This document shows, in pieces, positions 1 through 10,509 of a DNA stretch of 64,000 nucleotides (its first letter is position 1; every line of letters begins with the position of its first letter). The DNA is from Bathynomus jamesi (lineage: Eukaryota > Arthropoda > Malacostraca > Isopoda > Cirolanidae). The stretch is from positions 1-64,000 of the forward strand of contig JAJOZX010000091.1 in assembly GCA_023014485.1 (NCBI GenBank), written 5' to 3'. Position numbers and translations under genes: made by a program. The notes below the pieces were generated by a model. The model did no database searches, was not told the DNA's origin, and worked only from the letters and a program-made list of their open reading frames with translations.

Positions 1-455
1 TAGTCGTCGTCGTCGGCCTAGGCAAGCTACGGCTTGGGACCGTAGCGCATCTATCCGGTATAGGTTAACCTGGATGATGTAGCCATAAGCACTGCCGCTA
101 GTTAAGTGCCAACCAGTGATTATCTCACTAGCCGTATTGAGTCCGTTAGGCGAAACTGCGACAGTACCAAAGGTGGAAAATATAACCTTTGGTTTTCTAT
201 TATTTATTTGTAAAATGGACATGGTATTAGATTAAAATAAATATTTGAATATAAATAATTAACTGACAATTGTGATATATAATTAATTATGTTTACATAC
301 AATAAAATAATATAGTATACATAAAATTAGTATTAATGTGGTTCACAATTGAATTATAATGGGGTAACTAATTTAAAATGAATTTATACTATTCCGAAAT
401 TCAAGACGGTAAAATTAACATTTATCTTGAAACTAAAATAAGAGTATTCACTACA
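1..455 (-). repeat. 3' LTR of gypsy copy 1 (cut by window edge)
   Basis: This segment matches the LTRs at 4506-4966, 38894-39360 and 43448-43912. It ends with the complement of TGTAGTG at 455. About a dozen bases of the opposite LTR end lie before base 1. A purine-rich tract (complement of the C-rich run at 457-465) sits directly beside it, as expected for the polypurine tract. Confidence 0.92.
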
Positions 456-1575
456 CACTCCCCCACCAGAGAGGAAGTTCAAAGAGTTCCGAACGACACA
501 GATTTCCGCTGACCTTTTTGGTAGCTACATGTACCTCACTTAAGGTTGATTCCAAAAACGCAGGCTTAAGACGATCGATAGAAACCTTGTCGACCTTGGA
601 ACCGCGCTGGATGAGAAATGATTTGCGCGTACGTCGGAGAACTTCATAGGGTCCGTCATATGGACATTGGAGAGGCCGTTTTGGGACAGGTACACGAACG
701 AAAACGTGGGTGCAAGACTGGAGGGCTGGGGAAACAAAGATGTTCTGTTGGCTAGTCAATCGAGGGGGAACAGGCTGAAGGGACTGCATGTGAGAGGAAA
801 GTGTTTGAGCGAATTCCGTAGGATCACATGACTTATCCCCTGCAGTGAAGTAGCCACCTGGTAGCCGCAGTGTTGTTCCATAGACTAGTTCAGCCGCTGT
901 AGTCTTCAGATCACTCTTAAATGCAGAGCGAATACCAAGCAACACGAGTGGAAGCTTATCCATCCAATGGGAGTCTTCGTGACACATAAGGGATGACTTC
1001 AGCTGGCGATGGAAGCGTTCGACGAGGCCGTTAGCTTGCGGATGATACGCACAGGTATGCGCATGTACTGTACCCAACAAGCTGGTAAACTTCTTCCAAA
1101 GCGAAGACTCAAATTGGCGACCTTGGTCAGTGATGACTTTTGTCGGCAATCCAAATCTTGATACCCATCCATGAAGAAAGGCTCTTGCAACAGTGTCCGC
1201 TTGGATATCAGGAAGTGGGATGGCTTCAGGCCATCTGGAAAAGCGGTCGAGACAGGTGAGCAGATAACGTTGGCCTTGAATCACTGGAAGAGGGCCAACA
1301 ATGTCTACATGAATTACCTCAAATCGCTGGGATGGGGGCGGAAATGCGTCAAAGGGGGACCTGGTGTGCCTTTGGACTTTGGCACGCTGGCAGGCAAGGC
1401 ACGTTTTGGTCCAATGTTTGACATCCTTCCGCATCGAGGGCCAAACAAAGCGAGAGGTAACCAGGTGTTGCGAAGCACGGATACCAGGATGGGAGGGCTT
1501 ATGAAGATCCGTGAAGACTGCTTTCTGTGACATGGAGGGACATAAGGGCGAATAGCAGCTGTTGATACGTCGCAA
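451..1575 (-). pseudogene. gypsy integrase, copy 1
   Basis: The frame holds the integrase core: the last part of the HHCC zinc region (CLACQRAKVQRH), the first catalytic Asp in VDIVGPLP, the second in TDQGRQF, and the Glu 35 residues later in the segment NGLVERFHR, all of which are present. It would insert the cDNA into host DNA. The first Met of the frame is not a true start: integrase is the last domain of Pol, and a one-base deletion (one C missing relative to copy 2, near 1538) splits it from the RNase H frame. The end overlaps the LTR boundary. Confidence 0.85.
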
Positions 1576-2054
1576 TAGAGGGGCACAGACAATCCTGGCA
1601 TACTCATTTTCTTGAGGGAAAGTGAGTGAGTGGAGTCTTCTCTGAGCAGGTCTTGTAGTTCCGTATCCTTATCTTGATCCTGTGCAATAGCATTCCACAG
1701 TGTAGAGCTGAGGGTAACAGAAGTAATCTCTATTCTTGAAAGTGCATCCGCTGGAGTGTTCAAGACACCTTTGATGTGGCGGATATCTGTGGTAAATTGC
1801 GAGATATAATCGAGTTGCCTGATGACTCTGGGAGAGTGGTTACAGCTGTTTTTATTGAAGACAGTGACCAAAGGTTTGTGGTCGGTAAAAACACAAAACT
1901 CTCGGCCTTCAAGGAAATGTTGAAAATGCTTCACGTTTAAGTAAATAGCAAGAAGTTCACGTCCGAAAGCACTATAACGCGTTTGGGCTGGCTGCAGCTT
2001 TTTCGAGTAAAACGCGATGGGTGCTTGTTGACCGTTAATGGTTTGTTCCAACAC
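1314..2054 (-). pseudogene. gypsy RNase H and linker, copy 1
   Basis: The frame carries the RNase H domain typical of Ty3/gypsy Pol: FYSKKL, then a Glu in FGRELLAIY, then TDHKPL, followed by the connection to integrase. RNase H removes the RNA strand during cDNA synthesis. It is separated from the upstream RT frame by a missing G in a run near 2060, and from integrase by a missing C near 1538. Past that second break the frame reads out-of-frame sequence. It is one segment of a single Pol polyprotein, not a gene of its own. Confidence 0.85.
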
Positions 2055-3553
2055 CCACCGATCGCAACATCTGATGCATCGACCGTCAGAGTTAGGGGGG
2101 CATCACTGATAGGAAATGACAGAGACAATGCACTATTGATAGCATTTTTGGCATTGTCGAACGCCTGTAAACTATCGCTACACCATACCAATTTCGTTAC
2201 CTTGCGTTTGTGTGTGATCATAGCGTGTAGAGGAGCAAGAACACTGGCACAGTTTTTAATGAACTTGTGGTAATAATTTACCAAACCTAGAAACCGACGT
2301 AACTCACGCTGATTATTTGGCATAGGGTAATTTTTTATCACTTCACACTTGTCCTGAAGGGGGGTAATTCCGTGCTGCGAAATCGTGTGACCAAGAAATT
2401 CCAAGGTTGGCTGTGCAAACACACACTTAGATGCATTAATAGTAACACCGTATTGTTCTAAGCGTTGAAAGAGGAGTGAAAGATGTTCCTTATGTTCCTC
2501 TTCCGTTGAGCTGGCCACAAGCAAATCATCGATGTAGGCATAAACAAAGTCTAAGCCTCTGGTGACCTCATCTATAAACCTCTGAAAGGTTTGCGCAGCA
2601 TTCCGTAGCCCGAACGGCATCTTCACAAATTCGAATAACCCAAATGGTGTACAAACTGCAGTCTTGGGAATATCCGAAGGCTCTACGGGAATGTGGTGGA
2701 AAGCCTTAACGAGATCTATTTTACTGAAGATAGATTTGCCGTGGAGAAGAGAAGTAAAGTCTTGGACATTTGGTACCGGATATCGGTCCGGGATGGTTGT
2801 CGAATTCAAAAACCGGTAATCCCCACATGGTCTCCAGTCTCCTGACTTCTTCTGGACCAGGTGTAGGGGAGAGGACCAACTGCTTTTGGAAGGTCTTATT
2901 ATCCCAAGATCTATCATAAGCTGGAATTCCGATTTGGCAGCTTTCAGTTTGTCCGGGGCAAGACGTCTGGGTTTTGCAAACACAGGGGGACCTTTTGTTG
3001 TAATGTGATGGGTAATGGTGTGCTTAATGGTATCACCCATCTGCATCGGTTGAAGAATTCCTGGATATCGCTGGAAAAGGCACTGGTACATGGAATTAGG
3101 GGGAACGAGGGAAAGTGCAGAGTTCGAGGCGTCCGGAAGGGCAACCTGTTTGGCAAGAACAGAAAGCAGTGTGGCCTGGTCGCATAAGCGTCGCTTGTCA
3201 AGATCCACCAGGAGTTTGAAATGCTGGAGGAAGTCAGCGCCGATTATGGGATGCTGCACTTGAGCACAGATGAAAATCCACTTGAAGGATCGGTGAAGGC
3301 CCAAGTTTAGTTCACGCGACTGAGTACCGTACGTGGGTATGCGTGAACCGTTAGCAGCGTATAGAGGCGGAGATTCCGAGTGCGTATGACCAGATTTTTG
3401 AGGGAATACACTGACTGACGCTCCGGTATCGACCAAGAAATTGACACCAGAGTTCCTGTCCTTTATGAATAACAGGTTGGCAGTGCGAGTACTAGACGCC
3501 ATTAGGACTCGCTGCTGGGGTTTTCCGACGAAAAATTGCAAGGGGAGATGCAC
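1937..3553 (-). pseudogene. gypsy protease-reverse transcriptase, copy 1
   Basis: The 538-residue frame holds an aspartic protease ([15 protein letters not shown] at about residues 42-44) and a complete reverse transcriptase: first catalytic Asp in SKIDLVKAF (about 280), [12 protein letters not shown] (about 312-323) and the active-site box YIDD (about 340-343), followed by the start of RNase H (VDASD at about 491). Translation most likely enters by frameshift from Gag rather than at the first Met. The frame ends in a G run near 2060 that is one base shorter than needed to stay open into RNase H. Confidence 0.9.
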
Positions 3554-4265
3554 TTCCTAGCCTTCTTTCCAAATTTCGAGTGGTAGAAGCAGATCTTCCC
3601 GGAACTCGAACGATGCCTCTTCGTAAATCTTGACCGAGAATGGCTTCTTTGCCGTTGATTTTGTAGCAGAGAACAAACGTGGTTGAGTTGTTGACTTAAC
3701 TCTTCACTTTCAACTCCAGTTCCGATTGTGTGTTCACGTTGTTGACCGGAGCTGTGTCAATCTCCACTACTTTGTCGGCAGTTTCTGCTAGTTTATCAAC
3801 TGGAGTAGCAGGATCCATAGTGGCCAAGACACGCTGAGCTGATGGAGGAAGTTTCTGCAAGAACAACTGTCTAAAGATGTCCTTATCGAAGGTTTGTGCG
3901 CGTTCGCCTAGAGCGCACTGCATAGCCCTCAGCATTTGAGTGGGCTTACGGTCTCCAAGTTCTTCTTTTGAGATTAACTGATGTAGTTTCTCACGCTCGG
4001 AGACAGTGGTGCGGCACAGGATGGCAGACTTCAGATCGTTGTATGGGTCCTCACTCGTGGAAGTAGACACGATGACGTCACGGACTTCAGAGATGATGCT
4101 CGCTGGTAGAGAGGACAAAACATGATCGTATTTCGTCCTGCTAGCGGTGATCCTTCCCAAGTTGAATTGTGATTCCACTTGGTGGAACCAAATAAATGGA
4201 TCACCCGGCCAGAAGACGGGGAGCTTTACGCTCAAGTGGGAGATGGCACCAGCGTCGTCAGGCAT
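3510..4265 (-). pseudogene. gypsy Gag, copy 1
   Basis: The Gag frame opens at 4265 (MPDDAGAIS) and runs to 3696, where one missing G closes it; the rest, to about 3510, continues in another frame. The N-terminal part has the capsid-like PVFWPGDPFIWFHQVESQF. The C-terminal part encodes a basic tract followed by a finger of the form C-x3-H-x8-C-x3-C, the arrangement known from CsRn1-type Gags rather than the usual CCHC knuckle. The protein would package the RNA. The equivalent frame of copy 2 is broken at a different base. Confidence 0.85.
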
Positions 4266-4379
4266 CTTCTCCTATGCTTGCTGACGTACAAGCAAGACGA
4301 CAAGTTACCAACGAAGGAGTGGAGGTTGAGACGAGCGCAGGCACAGAGCGCACGGGCAGGGGTGAGGGGCAGAGGGCAC

Positions 4380-4480
4380 GAGCGACATTACAGTCTGGTC
4401 CTAGTCGCTCGGGTGAAGGGGGTGATGGGCAGAGGGCACGACGACGTTACAGTCTAGTCCTAGTCGTTCGGGTAAAAGGG
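4380..4480 (-). repeat. leader tandem repeat, gypsy copy 1 (about 2 units)
   Basis: Between the primer binding site and gag a unit of about 53 bp containing the complement of CGAGCGACTAGGACCAGACT is repeated about twice. Copy 2 has about three units at 39386-39545, so the leader differs in repeat number between two otherwise near-identical elements. Confidence 0.7.
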
Positions 4481-4489
4481 GGGAATCCA

Positions 4490-4503
4490 CTCCGGGGTCA
4501 CCA
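4490..4503 (-). other. primer binding site, gypsy copy 1
   Basis: Two bases inside the 5' LTR the minus strand reads TGGTGACCCCGG. TGG is the complement of the tRNA CCA tail. The rest resembles the start of tRNA-Trp, the primer reported for CsRn1-type elements; this isotype is an inference. Copy 2 differs by one base. Confidence 0.6.
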
Positions 4504-4505
4504 AT

Positions 4506-4966
4506 TGTTGGTTTTCGTCGTCGTCGTTGGCCTAGGCAAGCTACGGCTTGGGACCGTAGCGCATCTATCCGGTATAGGTTAACCTGGATGATGTAGCCAT
4601 AAGCACTGCCGCTAGTTAAGTGCCAACCAGTGATTATCTCACTAGCCGTATTGAGTCCGTTAGGCGAAACTGCGACAGTACCAAAGGTGGAAAATATAAC
4701 CCTTGGATTTCTATTATTTATTTGCAAAATGGACATGGTATTAGATTAAAATAATATTTGAATATAAATAATTAACTGACAATTGTGATATATAATTAAT
4801 TATGTTTACATACAATAAAATAATATAGTATACATAAAATTAGTATTAATGTGGTTCACAATTGAATTATATGGGTAACTAATTTAAAATGAATTTATAC
4901 TATTCCGAAATTCAAGACGGTAAAATTAACATTTATCTTGAAACTAAAATAAGAGTATTCACTACA
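4506..4966 (-). repeat. 5' LTR of gypsy copy 1
   Basis: The 461 bp repeat has TG...CA ends on the minus strand (TGTAGTG at 4966, CCAACA at 4506). It matches the three other LTRs in the window. An ORF of about 80 codons beginning MSILQINNR runs through it and into the leader in all complete LTR copies. Confidence 0.9.
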
Positions 4967-5875
4967 AGCTGAAACTACACTTCTTCCATGCTCATAATAT
5001 TGCTCAGTTATGAAACGCAGCTATTCCACAGTCCATGCAGTCATCTTAAAGGGTTAGTTTTAACTAACACTTTTATTTTGTTTTGTATCTTATCTTGTCT
5101 TGTATTTTCAAAACCTATACAGTCCTGTACAAACTTGTAACTATCCTCTTTCGAATGATGCGTATGATTTTATAAAAGGACTTATACTTTAAGAGTTACA
5201 GGGGTTTCTTTTGGGTCCCATTTCTCTGGATCACCCTTTATTAAAATGTTGGTGAAAGCCAGTATTTTATTCCAGAAAATTGTCTAATTTTCTTATTGAT
5301 GAATTTTGAGAAGTTTCCGCGGCTATATGCTCCGAAATACCCCTTTTCTGATGAAGTAAAACATATTCTTATCACGTTATACGAAGAAGAGCGCAGTCGA
5401 TGGGAAATCAGGAGAAAAAAAATGGTTTCAAAAACAAATGTTGAAACCTAATCAAGAAATACAATGAAATTGGGCGCTTGGTGATAGTGAGTCGTGGAGA
5501 CATTTCATACTTGGAAGTAGAAAAATGTATTGCCAAAATTCATTAGTAAAAATATTAGACCGCAATATTCCAGAGTGAAATGTTAGTGCCAATATTTAAA
5601 TATTTGCTTCTATACTTTTACCAGAGAATATTGATGGATTTATTGAAAAAAAAAAATGATTGTAAACTTCGACATGCATTCAATAAATCTAAAACCAGAT
5701 AAGAAGTTGAATTACTCTTTCCAAAAATTTTACTAAAATATGTTAAGGAATAATGGTATCGTATTTGTAGAGATGTTCCTTCAGTGACATGCCCAATTTG
5801 GGATAATCAGTAAAATTATTTTACTGAATCCATTTTGCTGTTTGTATGGCGAAGTGCCAAGGTGTCTATGACTTT

Positions 5876-5918
<43 letters not shown>

Positions 5919-6017
5919 ATACACACACCGGGTGTGTATAAAGAAACGCAAGTGTAGTGCGTGCGCGCGTAGGCAACCAGGCATAAGTGAGGTCAAGCGT
6001 GTGATATTTCACATATA
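4967..6017. other. no gene recognised
   Basis: AT-rich sequence without a convincing ORF. A (TA)n tract followed by (GT)n lies at 5879-5918. The small ORFs here either translate the microsatellite or have no recognisable motif. Confidence 0.6.
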
Positions 6018-6319
6018 CAGTTAAGTCCTCGTTATATGCGGGTGTTATGTTTCCTGAGAATGGCCACATATATCAAATCCATATATATCGAATACTTAAT
6101 TAAGTGGAAAAAATAGGATTGTGTTCCATAGCCTACAAAATATTGTCCCAAAGACCCAAATCTTCCATTTTCATGCCATAAAATATTGATAATAAAAGAA
6201 GATTAATAAACCAGACTATAGTTTCATTTCATTTCACACATAAACAGATGAAAGGTACAAAAAACATGAGTAATACAACGTTAACGTATGCACCTTCATT
6301 ACTAGTTTGGCTGAAACAG

Positions 6320-6499
6320 GTGTAGAATTCATAACAGCACTTCTTATCTTGTCGGCATTCTTCTTACGTTTCGTATTGTCGATTCGCCCACGTTGAATGA
6401 ACGACCAAGCACTGTGGGACCCTCACCAGCTTCGGCACGACGTAAAAATTCTACGAGTAGTTTTAAATCTAGTGATAATGCGGTTCTCTTTCTCTTCAT
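6320..6499 (-). pseudogene. Tigger/pogo transposase N-terminus (HTH) fragment
   Basis: Starting at the ATG complement at 6497-6499, the frame reads MKRKRTALSLDLKLLVEFL and then GRSFNVGESTIRNV. This is the N-terminal CENP-B/pogo DNA-binding helix-turn-helix that recognises the transposon ends (family knowledge). A one-base shift follows, after which KNADKI can be read in the next frame. No DDE catalytic domain is left before the TIR. The nested hAT-type element lies just upstream of this start, between it and the right TIR. The fragment cannot encode a working transposase. Confidence 0.7.
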
Positions 6500-6519
6500 C
6501 GCAGAATCGGGCTAGGGCT

Positions 6520-7262
6520 CAAGAGCGGAACTAGCTTTCAAAGTTGTGTGGGGGGGGGGGGGGCAACTATAATGATGAAAAATCCTGCGATGAATTTCTG
6601 TGCTGTAGTAATGTGTTTGCGACCAAAATATGCTCTTAAAATACTATGATTTAGAGAATGATCTATATTTATGATAGTAATAGGAAAATCAAAGAAGCAT
6701 TTTGACAACTACCTTATGTATATCAGGTATATAACTTAACATTAAAGTAAAAAATAACTAGATGTCTCATTAAGTATCTATCACTGCAGTATTAGTACTG
6801 AATCATTAATACTTCCAGCACATACTAAAGGACTATATAATTAAAGATTTACTCATCATAGATTATTTCAAGAACTAAATATTTTCCTTCACGTAAGCTA
6901 TTTAGATTAAAAGTTGGGGAACAAAACCTATATTATCCCCCTCAGTTCAAAAGTTGGGGGACAGAAACCTATATTATCCCCCTCAGTTCAAAAGTTGGGG
7001 AGACAAAACCTATATTATCCCCCTCAGTTCAAAAGTTGGGGGACAAAAACCTATATTATCCCCCTCGTTCAAAAGTTGGGGGGGGGGGGGGACAAACATA
7101 TATTATCCCCCTCAGTTCAAAAGTTGGGGGGGGGACAAAACCTATATTATCCCCCTCAGTTCAAAAGTTGGGGGGGGGGGGGCAAACCTATATTATCCCC
7201 TTCAGTTCAAAAGTTGGGGGGGGGCATGTCTCCCCGTCCCACCCCCGTTAGTTACGCCCTTG
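6520..7262. mobile_element. hAT-type non-autonomous element H1
   Basis: The ends are CAAGAGCGGAACTAGC at 6520 and, complemented, CAAGGGCGTAACTAAC at 7262. They are flanked by a perfect 8 bp direct repeat CTAGGGCT (6512-6519 and 7263-7270), the duplication length of the hAT superfamily. The inside has no transposase and is half filled by a minisatellite with long G runs. It is nested in the Tigger-like element. Confidence 0.8.
6912..7227 (+). repeat. minisatellite with variable G runs
   Basis: About eight tandem units of 39-49 bp each contain CCTATATTATCCCCCTCAG followed by TTCAAAAGTTGGGG. Units differ mainly in the length of the G run (about 4 to 12). The ORFs read across it are translations of the repeat, not genes. 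It lies inside hAT-type element H1. Confidence 0.9.
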
Positions 7263-7570
7263 CTAGGGCTAGATGATGCAGAAGCAGGACGCTTTTCAAC
7301 CATGTTGAATGTTAAAAAAAACTTTATCGAATGATAGTCTCTGAACAATGAGGTAGCGCAGTTCCGCACAATGCAGTAGAGAAAGCAGTGCTGAAGTGCG
7401 GCGCACTTCTCTCCTTCGCTCTGCATTACCCACGATGCACGTCGCACAACAGCGCGTAACTCTGAAGTTTCCCACATATATCACATTTTGGGTGGAAATT
7501 TATTAACCGCATAACTCTGAATCTGCGGATAACGAACACGCATATAACTAGGACTTACTGTATAGTGGGG

Positions 7571-9015
7571 TGGGGGGTTGTGAATTAACATTTTTAATAC
7601 CACAGAACACTAAAAAATTTATATAAAAAACTCTAGAAACATTTTTATTGTCGGAAAAAAAGTTACGTTGGTCCTGATTGGTTAAGTTAAGGTTTGTTTA
7701 GGTTGAATTAGGCTAAGTTAGCGGGTACCACACTATTTAATGACAACAGTAAACAACCTTTGAGCCCTCAATTGCGTCTGAAACTACTTATCACGCCCAT
7801 TTCAGTTCGATGGCACTAAGGTTAGGTTAGTTTAAATTTGGTTTGGTTAATTAGTTTTTAAGATATATAGATTTAAAAACGTTGTTACCTCGCTTATGCG
7901 GAAATGCTCGGTGTGTGTGTGTGTGTTACTGATCGTTTTATAGGTTTGTTCTCATTTGGGCGCCTAGTGATAAACCAGATGAAATAAGGAACACCGCTAA
8001 AATAAAATTTGCTCTTGGTTAACTCACCGTGGACAAAAATAGACATAAGGTCGTCTTCGAATCCATAAAGAATAAAACCGAATTTTATTCCAGAATCAAC
8101 TCGATACCCGATAAAATTTTATGGGTCCTGGAGGGGTTGCAGCATCTTTTTACTCGTCGCATCGTTTAGAATTTAGTGGTATAATTTTAAAATAGGGTAT
8201 CCTTGGATGAACACGGCATCAGTTGTATATAAAATGGGCATTGCCAGATTAAAATAGACACAGCAAATGAAAGATATTAAAATGGAATTAAAACAGGGCA
8301 CAAATAGTTTAAATACAAGAAGTAAGTTTCATCAAAACAACACAATTATCACAGTACCCTGAAATAGATCGCAGACACCAACTTCAGGGATTACAGATAT
8401 GTCTACGATTAAAACAAAGAAATCTGCATTCGAAATCTAAAGCTGCATTAACTATTTTTTAATGTCCGATGTCGGTTTCATTGGAGTGAAAAGTCTGCTT
8501 CAAGGGAGAACTTTGTCTTCCAAAATGAAAGTACAATACCACCCAGAGTGAAATAAATACCCAAAATGAAATAAATGTCATTTACAATTAAACTAGTTCA
8601 GAACTGAACATACGGAAAGGAAATGTTTGGAAAATGACTTCCAAAGAGAGAGAAAATGACACCCATACTCTCCAGAAACAGTTGAATTATTTTAATTCAA
8701 ATTCGAAGAGAAAACTACTGAACTCATCTATGAGTTCGTTATATTTGCGACTCGAATCCCATCAACAGTGTTTGCACTGAAAATGTACTAAATTTTAAGG
8801 TTCGAGGATTTATATACCTGCCATCAATCGATCATCAGAACTGTTCGCTCTGAAGGTCCTCTCACGTATGATAATGTCTGCCTTTCAAATTGGTTGGTGG
8901 GAGATAAAATGTGAAATTGAATGTGGCCACTTTCGGTTTCGTGGGTATGATGTGCGTAAAAAGCTGATCTATTTTTACCACACTCTCACTTACGGTGAAT
9001 AAAACAGATAGAAGG

Positions 9016-9018
<3 letters not shown>
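7571..9018. other. no gene recognised; degenerate GAAATGAAAT-rich stretch
   Basis: No coding sequence is recognisable. A TTAGG-like stretch lies at about 7683-7725. From about 8455 to 8660 there is a loose repetition of the kind CCAAAATGAAATAAATG, which recurs at 12725-13025. Confidence 0.5.
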
Positions 9019-9060
<42 letters not shown>

Positions 9061-9081
9061 TTATTATATTATTATTATTAT
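9019..9081. repeat. (TTA)n microsatellite
   Basis: An uninterrupted trinucleotide array with one phase break near 9060. It abuts the 3' end of the left PLE arm. An (ATT)n array at 11221-11266 abuts the mirror-image right arm. Confidence 0.95.
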
Positions 9082-9780
9082 TATTTACATTTAATTTCCA
9101 ATATTCTGAATAGTTTTTTATTTTCAGTACTAAGTTTCTTATAATAATTCTAGATAAGAATTTGCAGTATGCTAAGAATACTGTCTTCATTTTTTCTTCT
9201 GCTGACGCGTTTCGTTCATATACTTTGAACATCTTCAGAGCTTTATACATAATTTTAAAGTAAAATGGGTTTTATATATATATATATATTTTATTGTAAA
9301 TTTGATACAATTTCAAATTAATTTAAGAATATTCGAAAGTTCATTAAATTTTATATTAATTTTCGGTTTTTTCATTTTAATGTAAAAGGCTTCGGCAATT
9401 TTTAGTTTTTGTACGTTATGTGATGAGTATAAGATTTTAAAGTTTTGTGAGATATTTTCTAACTTTAATATTTTATGATCTACTCTGTAATGTTCGTTAA
9501 TTTTACTTGGACGATATTTATGTTGGTATGCTCTCTCTTTAATGTGGTTTGTGGTGTAACCAATGTAAGTCGACGTACAGTCAACTACAGGACACGTAAA
9601 TTGGTACGCCACATGATGTTGCTTATCAGGGTTTTTGCTACGTGTCGAAAAATGGCTTGATAACTTTTTCTTTTTATAGTATATGTTAACATTGATAGTT
9701 TTTCTTTATCCATTGGTTTTATCTAATAAACAGTGATTTTCCGCTATTTTTAATCGATAATATCATAAACCGAACTCTAA
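9082..9780 (-). mobile_element. Penelope-like element 3' part, left inverted arm
   Basis: Minus-strand copy of the PLE 3' region also seen at 10485-11215. It includes the GIY-YIG endonuclease segment and, downstream, a hairpin motif CTGAAGATG...CGAAACG (9200-9243). It is 5'-truncated: no reverse transcriptase is present before the arm meets its inverted partner at about 9780. Confidence 0.8.
9313..9780 (-). pseudogene. PLE GIY-YIG endonuclease, left arm
   Basis: The open part (9313-9612) has the GIY-YIG features of PLE endonucleases: YQFTC in the first strand, TYIGYTT in the second, the arginine in IKERAYQH, and a glutamate in IAEAFYIK that would complete the active site. Such endonucleases nick the target for PLE retrotransposition (family knowledge). 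The coding sequence upstream of 9612 continues in another frame, so the copy is broken. It is almost identical to the endonuclease at 10510-10911. The RT domain is absent. Confidence 0.75.
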
Positions 9781-9901
9781 CAAATGTATATAACAAAAAT
9801 AAGGAGGAGGATGAAAATAAAAAAAAATACAGATATAAAATTTTACTTCGAAACAAGAAACCCAACAAGACTAAAACATGAAGAAAAATGTCTAAACAAT
9901 A

Positions 9902-10484
9902 CAGGGCTATTCAAAGAGATTCATCCGATTTCAACTGAGAATACTTCCGTACCTATCAACCGTGCATCAACTGGGCATACACCACATGAAAGAGGAAATC
10001 TCCGAGTTTTACAAGATCACCGCGAGAGGGCTCCAAAGTCACGCCGTGGCCTAGCCTAGCAACAAACAGTCAGTGTGAAAATGGAGTCCGCAAAGCAGAA
10101 GGCGTTTTGTGTGTTGAAGTTTTCGAGCTGTAAATCGGTAGTCACAGTGCAGCGTGAGTTTCGTCGACGTTACCCCCTTTGGGGGTACGTTAAGGATACT
10201 GTGTACGTGCCACCGTTGCCCACATCTTTGGATGAGCTCCGAACTCGCATTGTTACTGCCGTAGAGTCAGTGACAACGGACATGCTGGAGCGAGTATGGG
10301 AGGAATTCGACTATCGTGTCGACGTTGCTCGTGTAACTAGGGTAAGTCACATAGAGCATTTATGAGGTGAGAGACAAAATTTGGACAGTTTTTCTTTTGG
10401 TTGATGTATCACAAATCAATCTGTATTTGTAACATTAAAAAATATTCTCATTTGAAATCAGGTGAATCATTTTGAATAGCCATG
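9902..10484 (+). mobile_element. internally deleted mariner/IS630-type element, copy 1
   Basis: The TIRs begin CAGGGCTATTCAAA (left) and CATGGCTATTCAAAATGATT (right, complemented), flanked by TA on both sides. It sits inside PLE sequence. It belongs to the same family as 36825-37415. The inside joins the start and end of one transposase gene across a large internal deletion. Confidence 0.85.
10081..10365 (+). CDS. fused N- and C-terminal remnant of a mariner-type transposase
   Basis: The short ORF reads MESAKQKAFCVLKFSSCKSV and VTVQREFRRRY (the N-terminal DUF4817-like helix of arthropod mariner/SETMAR-related transposases) and then jumps to LWGYVKDTVYVPPLPTSLDEL, the C-terminal end of the DDE domain. 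The central part with the first two catalytic aspartates is missing, so no transposase activity is possible. The fusion is nonetheless open for about 95 codons, and includes a DNA-binding segment. Whether it is expressed is unknown. The first in-frame Met is at 10075; 10081 is equally possible. Confidence 0.6.
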   Translation: MESAKQKAFCVLKFSSCKSVVTVQREFRRRYPLWGYVKDTVYVPPLPTSLDELRTRIVTAVESVTTDMLERVWEEFDYRVDVARVTRVSHIEHL

Positions 10485-10509
10485 TATATTAAAGAGGCAC
10501 ATAAAGCCA

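Larger units (their letters stand above)
1..4966 (-). mobile_element. Ty3/gypsy LTR retrotransposon, CsRn1-type, copy 1
   Basis: On the minus strand the order is 5' LTR (4506-4966), primer binding site, leader repeats, gag, protease, reverse transcriptase, RNase H, integrase, 3' LTR (cut by the window start). The order of domains and the C-H-C-C Gag finger place it with Ty3/gypsy of the CsRn1/Kabuki type (family knowledge). No envelope-like ORF follows integrase. The coding part is broken by single-base indels at about 3700, 2060 and 1540 but is otherwise almost identical to the plus-strand copy at 38894-43912. The target duplication cannot be checked because the left end lies outside the window. 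Confidence 0.93.
6018..7560 (-). mobile_element. Tigger/pogo-like DNA transposon remnant
   Basis: Terminal inverted repeats start CAGTTAAGTCCTCGTTATAT at 6018 and, on the other strand, CAGTAAGTCCTAGTTATAT at 7560; both are flanked by TA (6016-6017 and 7561-7562), the target duplication of Tc1/mariner-pogo elements. Inside, on the minus strand, lies a CENP-B-type helix-turn-helix fragment. A complete hAT-type element is nested within it, so the original remnant is about 0.8 kb and lacks the DDE domain. Confidence 0.75.

Noticed and set aside
451..600. Envelope gene after integrase in the gypsy elements
   Set aside because: The integrase frame runs almost to the LTR in both copies, leaving no room for another gene.
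1171..1530. Plus-strand ORF of 119 codons
   Set aside because: It is the antisense shadow of the gypsy integrase. The mirror ORF at 42340-42765 has the same cause.
6914..7334. Three overlapping ORFs of 70-126 codons
   Set aside because: They are translations of a minisatellite in three frames, with repeated NLYYPPQFKSWG-like peptides.
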